From Actinomycetota bacterium (GTDB lineage Bacteria; Actinomycetota; Actinomycetes; Nanopelagicales; Nanopelagicaceae), in the NCBI GenBank assembly GCA_009705075.1, contig WLCY01000002.1, positions 1 to 12,776 of the forward strand: a DNA stretch of 12,776 nucleotides, given 5' to 3'. Below are positions 7,214 through 12,776 of the stretch, one piece after another; the first letter of the stretch is position 1; the number at the start of each line of letters is the position of its first letter. The position numbers and the translations under genes are program-made. The notes beneath the pieces are model-generated. The model saw only the letters and a list, made by a program, of their open reading frames with translations, was not told the DNA's origin and made no database searches.

Positions 7214-7804
7214 ATGAACGTTGGAGTCTTAGCACTCCAAGGTGATTTCCGTGAGCATCTCTTGGCTCTTGGCGACTGCGGAGTTTCCGGGAAATTAGTA
7301 AAGAGCGCTGCAGATATTTCAGAAATCGATGCCCTCATAATTCCCGGTGGTGAATCTACGACCATAAGTAAATTGGCGAAGGCCTTTGATCTCTTTGATT
7401 TGATAAGCAAACGCATTGCAGATGGCATGCCGACATATGGCTCCTGCGCAGGAATGATTCTTCTTTCCACTTCCATTTTGGATCCAGCATCAGAGCAAGA
7501 TTCTTTTGGCGGAATTGAAATGCAGGTCCGGCGCAATGCATTTGGCCGACAGACCGAATCATTTGAAGTTGATTTAGAGATTAAGGGAATAAGTGGCGCA
7601 CCTTTTCGGGGAGTCTTTATTCGAGCGCCTTGGGTTGAATCCTTCGGCGAAGGAGTTGAAGTACTCTCAACTCTGGAAGTTGGGGGAGTTGCCCATCCGG
7701 TGGCCGTTCGATCTGGTCGAGTAATGGCAACCTCATTCCATCCAGAATTAACGGGCGATAATCGAGTCCATCGTTTTTTCCTAGAAGAGGTTTGTAAGAG
7801 CTAA
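7214..7804 (+). CDS. pdxT: Pyridoxal 5'-phosphate synthase, glutaminase subunit PdxT
   Basis: A 196-residue class I glutamine amidotransferase that hydrolyses glutamine and channels ammonia to PdxS. The catalytic triad is visible: the nucleophile C78 in YGSCAGMILL, and H176 and E178 in TSFHPEL. The GVLALQGDFREH N-terminus, the PGGESTT oxyanion segment (44-50) and FIRAP (135-139) are standard for the family, and the length is usual. The ATG at 7214 gives the canonical N-terminus; a longer in-frame reading would run back into pdxS and has no family support. No strong Shine-Dalgarno sequence is seen, so translation is probably coupled to pdxS, whose stop is 2 bases upstream. Confidence 0.96.
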   Translation: MNVGVLALQGDFREHLLALGDCGVSGKLVKSAADISEIDALIIPGGESTTISKLAKAFDLFDLISKRIADGMPTYGSCAGMILLSTSILDPASEQDSFGGIEMQVRRNAFGRQTESFEVDLEIKGISGAPFRGVFIRAPWVESFGEGVEVLSTLEVGGVAHPVAVRSGRVMATSFHPELTGDNRVHRFFLEEVCKS

Positions 7805-7833
7805 TTAAAGATAAACTACGCAAATTGATTTAT

Positions 7834-7839
7834 AGGAGG
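7834..7839 (+). promoter_or_regulatory. Perfect Shine-Dalgarno sequence fixing the yebC GTG start
   Basis: AGGAGG stands 7 bases before the GTG at 7847, the strongest ribosome binding site in the window. The 42-base gap in front of yebC also holds a weak TAAACT (7812-7817) -10-like hexamer without a good -35, so a separate yebC promoter is possible but not shown. Confidence 0.75.
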
Positions 7840-7846
7840 TTCAACC

Positions 7847-8596
7847 GTGTCAGGCCATTCCAAGTGGGCAACGACAAAGCATAAGAAGGCTGTGATCGAT
7901 TCACGGCGTGCGAAGAATTTCGCAAAGTTAATCAAGGGAATTGAAGTTGCTGCTCGAAGTGGTGGCGCTGATATTTCTGGCAACCCAACTCTCTTTGATG
8001 CGATTGCTAAAGCGAAGAAGAGTTCTATGCCCGCGGATAATATTGAACGGGCAGTAAAGCGTGGCGCAGGTCTTGAATCTGGTGGCGCCGATTGGCAGAC
8101 CATCATGTACGAAGGTTATGGACCAAATGGCGTAGCGCTTTTAATTGAATGTTTATCTGACAATAGAAACCGTGCGGCATCTGAAGTGCGCGTTGCGGTA
8201 ACTCGCAATGGTGGAAATATGGCTGACCCAGGTTCAGTGTCATATATGTTCAACCGTAAAGGTGTAATTATTGTCGCAAAACGCGACGGTGTAACCGAAG
8301 ATAAGATTCTTGAACATGTTTTAGATGCTGGCGCTGAAGATGTGTTGGATCTGGGCGAATCCTTTGAAGTGGTCAGCGAACCGAGTGATTTAGTAGCTGT
8401 TCGAACGGCGTTACAGAACGCTGGAATCGATTATGAATCTGCTGAAACTTCATTCTTACCTACGGTTTCAGTTGAGTTGGATGCCGAAGGCGCAGCGAAG
8501 GTTTTTGCGTTGATAGATGCGATTGAAGAGCTTGATGACGTGCAGAACGTCTTTGGTAACTTCGATGTATCTGATGAGGTTATGGCAAAGCTTTAA
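7847..8596 (+). CDS. yebC: YebC/PmpR family protein
   Basis: A 249-residue member of the universal YebC (TACO1-like) family. It starts with the signature [14 protein letters not shown] and continues with the [20 protein letters not shown] segment. The later blocks [14 protein letters not shown] (about 90-103), [11 protein letters not shown] (about 106-116) and KGVIIV are all typical. Family members were long annotated as transcription regulators; newer work on the family points to a role on the ribosome, relieving stalls at difficult peptide stretches such as polyproline. Sequence does not decide between these for this copy. The GTG start is fixed by an ideal Shine-Dalgarno sequence. It sits directly before ruvC, an arrangement widespread in bacteria, with a single base between its stop and the ruvC ATG. 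Confidence 0.95.
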   Translation: MSGHSKWATTKHKKAVIDSRRAKNFAKLIKGIEVAARSGGADISGNPTLFDAIAKAKKSSMPADNIERAVKRGAGLESGGADWQTIMYEGYGPNGVALLIECLSDNRNRAASEVRVAVTRNGGNMADPGSVSYMFNRKGVIIVAKRDGVTEDKILEHVLDAGAEDVLDLGESFEVVSEPSDLVAVRTALQNAGIDYESAETSFLPTVSVELDAEGAAKVFALIDAIEELDDVQNVFGNFDVSDEVMAKL

Positions 8597-8597
8597 G

Positions 8598-9137
8598 ATG
8601 CGCGTTCTTGGGGTCGATCCAGGTTTAACTAGATGCGGCTTCGGAATTGTCGAAAATGGCAGCTCTCAGAAATTGATAATGGTTGGCGTTGGCGTCATCA
8701 AAACTCCGACAGAAATCGAACTAGCAATGCGATTGTTGGCTCTCGAAAATGAATTGATTGCATGCATTAACGAGTACAAACCAGATGTGATTGCTGTAGA
8801 AAGAGTTTTCTCACAGTTGAATATTCGAACCGCAATGGCGACAGGTCAGGCCGCCGGTGTGGCACTTCTTATAGCTGCCAGATCTGGAATCCCAGTAGCA
8901 ATGCATACGCCTACAGAAGTTAAAGCCGCGGTCACTGGTTCAGGGCGGGCAGATAAGAAGCAGGTAGCGCTTATGGTCCAGAAACTTCTTTCTCTTAAAG
9001 AAATTCCTAAACCCGTTGACGCAACCGATGCTCTAGCCCTAGCTATCTGCCATCATTGGAGAGGTACAGGAGATGCGCGCATCGCAACAGCTTTGGCAAA
9101 AGAGGGCGCGCGCCTAAAGAGAGTGAGTAAGAAGTGA
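8598..9137 (+). CDS. ruvC: Holliday junction endonuclease RuvC
   Basis: A 179-residue structure-specific nuclease that cuts four-way junctions during recombinational repair, acting as a dimer with RuvAB. The four catalytic acids are visible: D7 in [12 protein letters not shown]68 in IAVERVF, and D141 and D144 in [10 protein letters not shown]. They parallel E. coli D7, E66, D138 and D141. The [14 protein letters not shown] segment (75-88) is the usual family block. The ATG at 8598 is one base after the yebC stop and gives the canonical N-terminus; any longer in-frame start would lie inside yebC. No Shine-Dalgarno sequence sits at the right distance, which suggests coupling to yebC. The C-terminus is Lys/Arg-rich and overlaps the ruvA GTG. 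Confidence 0.97.
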   Translation: MRVLGVDPGLTRCGFGIVENGSSQKLIMVGVGVIKTPTEIELAMRLLALENELIACINEYKPDVIAVERVFSQLNIRTAMATGQAAGVALLIAARSGIPVAMHTPTEVKAAVTGSGRADKKQVALMVQKLLSLKEIPKPVDATDALALAICHHWRGTGDARIATALAKEGARLKRVSKK

Positions 9138-9736
9138 TTGCAAGCCTTTCTGGCGTAGTTAAAGCTACGACTTTGAATTCCGCAGTCATTGATGTTGGTG
9201 GGGTCGGATTACAAGTTGCCCTTCCTGCAAGATTTGCCGCATCCCTTTCAGTTGGAATTAGAACCGAGATTTTCACCAGTTTGGTTGTTAGAGAAGATTC
9301 ACTTACTTTGTTTGGATTCGATCGTTCAGAGTCTCGTGATTTTTTTGAACTACTTCAGACGGTTGGTGGAATTGGACCAAAGGTTGCCCAATCTGCTCTC
9401 TCAATCTATGAACCAGAGGAGTTAGCGAGTGCGATTTCTAGCGAGAACTCCGCTGCTCTCGAAAGAATTCCTGGGTTAGGAAAGAAGGGTGCACAGCGAG
9501 CGGTCCTAGAACTAAAAGAAAAAGTTAAAGATCTCGCTTTGGAACAAAAGAGCGGAAGGATTTCGAAATCTAATTGGCAAACTCAGCTCCATAGCGCTCT
9601 GATTGGTTTAGGTTTTACCGCCCGCGACGCACAAGAAACAATCGATGGTGTAGCAAATGACCTTGGTCCCAAGGTAGATGAGACCGATATTTCTCAATTG
9701 TTAAGGCTTGCTCTGCAAAATCGGGGACGTGGTTAA
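9134..9736 (+). CDS. ruvA: Holliday junction branch migration protein RuvA
   Basis: A 200-residue DNA-binding subunit that holds the four-way junction as a tetramer and loads the RuvB motors. Three domains are seen: an N-terminal OB-fold starting MIASLSGVV with the [11 protein letters not shown] block (52-62); two helix-hairpin-helix motifs, around [12 protein letters not shown] (78-89) and [13 protein letters not shown] (112-124); and a C-terminal three-helix domain (about 145-198, including [13 protein letters not shown]) that contacts RuvB. Length is normal. It begins with GTG overlapping the ruvC stop as GTGA, so translation is probably coupled. The ruvB ATG follows the stop after 2 bases. 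Confidence 0.96.
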   Translation: MIASLSGVVKATTLNSAVIDVGGVGLQVALPARFAASLSVGIRTEIFTSLVVREDSLTLFGFDRSESRDFFELLQTVGGIGPKVAQSALSIYEPEELASAISSENSAALERIPGLGKKGAQRAVLELKEKVKDLALEQKSGRISKSNWQTQLHSALIGLGFTARDAQETIDGVANDLGPKVDETDISQLLRLALQNRGRG

Positions 9737-9738
9737 TC

Positions 9739-10803
9739 ATGTCCGAACACGAACGCGTTATTGATTCAAACGCTGATGATCTTGAGAGATCCCAAGAATT
9801 AGCGCTTCGCCCTAAAACACTTTCGGAGTTCGTCGGACAAAAACGCGTAGCTGATCAACTAGATCTTCTCTTATCTGCAGCCAGAAATCGTAAGGCTCCT
9901 GCCGATCATGTACTGCTTTCTGGCCCACCTGGATTAGGAAAGACAACTCTTGCAATGATTATTGCTTCAGAGATGGGCGCACCCATAAGAATCACCAGTG
10001 GCCCAGCAATTCAGCATGCCGGTGATTTGGCCTCAATTCTCTCCTCGTTAGTTGAAGGTGAAATTCTCTTCTTGGATGAAATTCATCGAATGTCGCGACC
10101 GGCTGAAGAACTTCTTTACCTTGCAATGGAAGATTTCAGAGTAGATGTGATTGTAGGGAAAGGTGCAGGTGCAACTGCGATACCTCTCGAGCTTCCACAT
10201 TTCACCCTTGTCGGTGCAACGACCCGAGCCGGATTATTGCCGAGCCCACTCCGCGATCGTTTTGGATTTACTGCACAATTGGATTTTTATGAGGATAACG
10301 AGTTATCAGTGATTGTTAAACGAAGTGCAAATTTGATGGATATCGCGATTGACGATGAAGCAGTACGTGAATTGGGTTCTCGTTCCAGAGGAACTCCGCG
10401 AGTAGCAAATAGATTGCTGCGGCGAGTTCGTGATTATGCTCAAGTTCACTCAAATGGAAAAGTTGGAATTAAGGAAGCAAAAGCCGCGCTCGAAATGTAT
10501 GAAGTGGATGCAATTGGATTGGATCGCCTCGACTTAGGGGTGCTAGAAGCGCTGGTCAAGCGGTTCAACGGGGGACCGGTAGGAGTTTCAACTCTCGCCA
10601 TGGCCATCGGCGAGGAAGTGGAAACCATTGAATCCCTGGCAGAGCCATTTCTCGTAAGAATGGGATTTATCTCACGAACTCCACGCGGTCGCATTGCTAC
10701 AGCCGCTGGATTCGCGCACCTTGGGCTCAAACCACCGCTCGGTTCGGGAATAGTCGGATCCAATCAAGTTGGTCTTTTCGACACACCAGCCTCTGATGCC
10801 TAG
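9739..10803 (+). CDS. ruvB: Holliday junction branch migration ATPase RuvB
   Basis: A 354-residue AAA+ motor that drives branch migration together with RuvA. Walker A is GPPGLGKTT (62-70), Walker B is ILFLDE (109-114), sensor 1 lies in GATTRAG (159-165), the arginine finger region is LRDRFG with R174, and sensor 2 is in [14 protein letters not shown]. The winged-helix end of the protein is seen in [16 protein letters not shown] and the [11 protein letters not shown] segment. The N-terminus [12 protein letters not shown] is canonical. The tail after GLKPP is longer than in E. coli but ordinary for Actinobacteria. The TAG stop also provides the first bases of the putative secD -10 element. No yajC follows, contrary to the common ruvB-yajC-secD order. 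Confidence 0.97.
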   Translation: MSEHERVIDSNADDLERSQELALRPKTLSEFVGQKRVADQLDLLLSAARNRKAPADHVLLSGPPGLGKTTLAMIIASEMGAPIRITSGPAIQHAGDLASILSSLVEGEILFLDEIHRMSRPAEELLYLAMEDFRVDVIVGKGAGATAIPLELPHFTLVGATTRAGLLPSPLRDRFGFTAQLDFYEDNELSVIVKRSANLMDIAIDDEAVRELGSRSRGTPRVANRLLRRVRDYAQVHSNGKVGIKEAKAALEMYEVDAIGLDRLDLGVLEALVKRFNGGPVGVSTLAMAIGEEVETIESLAEPFLVRMGFISRTPRGRIATAAGFAHLGLKPPLGSGIVGSNQVGLFDTPASDA

Positions 10804-10806
10804 ACT
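10778..10806 (+). promoter_or_regulatory. Putative leaderless promoter for secD
   Basis: TCGACA (10778-10783, five of six bases match the TTGACA consensus), an ideal 17-base spacer, then TAGACT (10801-10806, four of six match TATAAT). The -10 begins with the ruvB stop codon and ends 8 bases before the secD ATG at 10815. No Shine-Dalgarno sequence precedes that ATG. A start site 7-9 bases after the -10 would fall at the ATG, giving a leaderless secD-secF transcript. Confidence 0.5.
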
Positions 10807-10814
10807 TGGCTCCC

Positions 10815-12362
10815 ATGTCTGCCATTAATAATTCACAGAGCCCGAAGTCCGCAAAGACCTCCGGCAAATCTGCAAAGTCAATTGCAATCCTTGCGGTAGC
10901 GCTTATCGCCTTTAGTGCGATTGCGATAATTCAAGGTGCAACGAAAGTTAAATTAGGACTTGATCTTCGAGGTGGTACGAGTGTGACTCTTACCCCGCGC
11001 GCAAGTGAGGGTTCGAAAGTTACTACTGAAGCAATTGATCAGGCCGTGGCAATTATCAGGCAGCGCGTAAATTCACTTGGAGTTGCCGAAAGTGAAGTTG
11101 CAGCGCAAGGGTCTGGAACAAATCGTCAGATAGTTATTTCAGTACCGGGTCAGACCGGCGAAAAAATTGTGCAACTAGTGGGACAAACTGCAGAACTTCG
11201 ATTCCGTCAGGTTTTGGTTGAAGGTACGCCTAATGCAACAACCGCAGCAGCAGATACTGCAACTGCAACGCTACCTACTGGCGTGACTCCAGAATTAAAC
11301 GCTAAATATGCTGCGCTTGATTGCACAAACAAGAGTTCGCTACAAGGTGGTTCAACAGAGTCACCAGATATTGCTGTCGTAGCCTGTGAACGTTCAGGTT
11401 CACAGAAATATATATTGGCACCAGCACAGGTTCTTGGAAGCATGATTTCCAAGGCGAGCGCTGCAATAGATCAACAAGGTGCATCAAGCTGGTATGTATC
11501 AGTAACTTTTAATGGTGAAGGCACGAATAAGTTCGGAGCCTTAACTGCTGCAGTGACTTCACTTCCTGTTCCACAAAATCAAGTTGCAATTGTTCTAGAT
11601 GGATTGGTTGTTTCTGCTCCCAGAATTCTTGGTGCAATTCCCGGCGGAACCGCTCAAATCACCGGAAACTTTACGCAAGAAGCCGCAAATAATTTGGCAA
11701 ATGTTTTGAAATATGGTGCCTTGCCACTGGCCTTTGATCAGGGAGAGGTTCTTCAAGTTTCACCTACCCTCGGCGCTGATCAACTTCATGCCGGATTGCT
11801 CGCTGGTTTACTCGGATTCTTACTTGTTTTCATATATTCCCTCCTCTACTACAAGGGGCTTGGAATTGTGACTGTCGCTTCACTTCTAGTGGCTTCAGCG
11901 ATTACTTACCTTTCATTCCTCTTGTTAGGAGAATGGATTGGTTTCACGCTAACCCTTGCGGGTATTGCGGGAGCAATTGTTGCTGTTGGTATAACAGCCG
12001 ACTCGTTCGTCGTCTTCTTCGAGCGTCTTAGAGATGAAGTTCGCGAAGGTCGCTCTCTGCGTTCAGCTGTCGAATCTGGTTGGGTAAAGGCACGACACAC
12101 AATCATTGTTGCAGACATGGTGTCGATGATTGCAGCCGTTCTGCTCTATTTCTTCGCAGTCGGTGGAGTTCGCGGTTTCGCATTCACTCTCGGACTAACA
12201 ACTTTGATCGACCTTCTTGTCGTATTCGTATTTACTCATCCGCTAGTTTCTTTGCTCGCTCGGATTCCGTTCTTTGCAAATGGAAATAGATGGTCAGGAT
12301 TTTCACCAAAGAGTTTGGGCTTGAAAGTCGAATCAGATCACACAGAAAACATGAAGGGTTGA
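10815..12362 (+). CDS. secD: Protein translocase subunit SecD
   Basis: A 515-residue membrane protein that, with SecF, uses the proton gradient to help SecYEG release and pull exported proteins. After a Ser/Lys-rich cytoplasmic tail there is one membrane helix (about 22-41), then the conserved LGLDLRGGTSV (47-57). A long extracytoplasmic P1 region follows, with an Ala/Thr-rich insert around 138-156 and two cysteines (C170, C191) that could form a disulfide. Next comes the PGGTAQITGNFT to KYGALPL block (about 276-305), and then five further helices from about 325 to 485, with GITADSFVVFFERLRDE (392-408) and the GVRGFAFTLGLTTLIDL block. ATG 10815 is preferred to the TTG at 10806, which would fall inside the apparent -10. 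secF follows 4 bases after the stop. Confidence 0.95.
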   Translation: MSAINNSQSPKSAKTSGKSAKSIAILAVALIAFSAIAIIQGATKVKLGLDLRGGTSVTLTPRASEGSKVTTEAIDQAVAIIRQRVNSLGVAESEVAAQGSGTNRQIVISVPGQTGEKIVQLVGQTAELRFRQVLVEGTPNATTAAADTATATLPTGVTPELNAKYAALDCTNKSSLQGGSTESPDIAVVACERSGSQKYILAPAQVLGSMISKASAAIDQQGASSWYVSVTFNGEGTNKFGALTAAVTSLPVPQNQVAIVLDGLVVSAPRILGAIPGGTAQITGNFTQEAANNLANVLKYGALPLAFDQGEVLQVSPTLGADQLHAGLLAGLLGFLLVFIYSLLYYKGLGIVTVASLLVASAITYLSFLLLGEWIGFTLTLAGIAGAIVAVGITADSFVVFFERLRDEVREGRSLRSAVESGWVKARHTIIVADMVSMIAAVLLYFFAVGGVRGFAFTLGLTTLIDLLVVFVFTHPLVSLLARIPFFANGNRWSGFSPKSLGLKVESDHTENMKG

Positions 12363-12366
12363 TCTC

Positions 12367-12776
12367 ATGAGCTCACTTAAAGGTATCGGTGGCCGGCTTT
12401 ATCGCGGCGAAACTTCAATTGATTTTATTGGTAAGCGTCGCCGTTGGTATGCGCTCTCTGGCCTGGTAATTATTATCTCTGCTCTCGTTCTTGGAACTCA
12501 AGGATTGCACCTCGGCATAGAATTCAAAGGCGGATCAGAGTTCTCAATCAGCAAAGTGGGAGCAACCGTAGAAGATGGCCGCGCTGCTATCGCTAAAGCA
12601 GGGGTAACTGGCGAAACGGTAGTTCAACAAGTTGGTAATGATCGCTTGCGAATTCAGACTGGCGCCCTCGATTCTTTTGAATCTGTAAAAGCATCACTGG
12701 CTCAAACATTCGGCGTAAATGTCGAAGATATCGATACCCAAATTATTGGCCCTTCGTGGGGTAAGGAAATCACAAA
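12367..12776 (+). CDS. secF: Protein translocase subunit SecF, N-terminal part (runs off window)
   Basis: The frame stays open from the ATG at 12367 to the window end, giving about 136 residues of a protein usually over 300 long. It begins MSSLKGIGGRLYRGETSIDF, a cytoplasmic head typical of actinobacterial SecF, then a basic GKRRRWY stretch, a first membrane helix (about 28-46), and LGIEFKGGSEFSI, the SecF equivalent of the SecD LDLRGGT motif. The P1-like periplasmic domain follows, and SWGKEIT near the edge is the conserved lead into the second helix. An AAGGG 8 bases upstream, within the secD end, is a good ribosome binding site. It works as a complex with SecD and is almost certainly cotranscribed with it. 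Confidence 0.94.
   Translation, partial: MSSLKGIGGRLYRGETSIDFIGKRRRWYALSGLVIIISALVLGTQGLHLGIEFKGGSEFSISKVGATVEDGRAAIAKAGVTGETVVQQVGNDRLRIQTGALDSFESVKASLAQTFGVNVEDIDTQIIGPSWGKEIT

Noticed and set aside
7042..7536. A 164-codon open frame on the minus strand across the pdxS-pdxT junction.
   Set aside because: It is antisense to two well-recognised genes and its protein shows no known family pattern.
8517..8597. Longer ruvC reading that begins inside yebC.
   Set aside because: RuvC begins at MRVLGVDPG with the catalytic D7; the extension is out-of-frame yebC sequence.
1..12776. Mobile elements, CRISPR arrays, tRNA or rRNA genes, prophage or defence genes.
   Set aside because: None is visible; almost every base is in a conserved housekeeping gene with consistent orientation, and no direct-repeat or insertion boundary was seen by eye.

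Overview
The window is a compact, nearly all-coding stretch of an actinobacterial chromosome. The gene order thrS - HIT phosphorylase - pgsA - patA - pimA - LemA-like protein - pdxS - pdxT - yebC - ruvC - ruvA - ruvB - secD - secF is the conserved actinobacterial housekeeping order; the Mycobacterium Rv2614c to Rv2586c region is a recalled comparison. The phosphatidylinositol mannoside (PIM) genes, the CPFC-type HIT protein and the SecD/SecF sequences all point to Actinobacteria. By eye the DNA is only moderate in GC, with many A/T-ending codons, and intergenic gaps are tiny. That fits a streamlined aquatic lineage such as the freshwater acI/Nanopelagicales group. This placement is inference, not demonstrated.

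Layout: bases 1-961 hold the 3' half of thrS, followed by an Ap4A-phosphorylase-type HIT gene (970-1503). A single minus-strand gene (1486-2085) then interrupts the run. It reads as a shrunken EF-G2-like G domain that has lost its nucleotide-binding motifs. The plus strand resumes with the PIM module (2111-4744: phosphatidylinositol phosphate synthase, PIM acyltransferase, mannosyltransferase PimA). Joined to it by short overlaps are a membrane-anchored LemA-like protein (4737-5243) and a DUF3048 lipoprotein (5240-6259). Next come the two subunits of PLP synthase (pdxS, pdxT; 6312-7804), yebC (7847-8596), the complete Holliday-junction set ruvC-ruvA-ruvB (8598-10803), and the protein-export genes secD (10815-12362) and secF (from 12367, cut by the window end).

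How the genes work together: PgsA makes phosphatidylinositol phosphate, the precursor of the phosphatidylinositol that PimA mannosylates and PatA acylates. PdxS and PdxT form one enzyme complex. RuvA, RuvB and RuvC process recombination intermediates. SecD and SecF assist the Sec translocon. Most genes touch or overlap by 4-14 bases, which suggests translational coupling. Two starts (pgsA and secD) lack a Shine-Dalgarno sequence but have a TAnnnT -10-like hexamer 7-8 bases upstream, which suggests leaderless transcription. No mobile element, CRISPR array, tRNA, rRNA or large non-coding stretch is visible; no gap exceeds 50 bases. The least expected items are the degenerate EF-G2-like gene, the absence of yajC between ruvB and secD, and the apparent overlapping divergent promoters at about 2074-2111.
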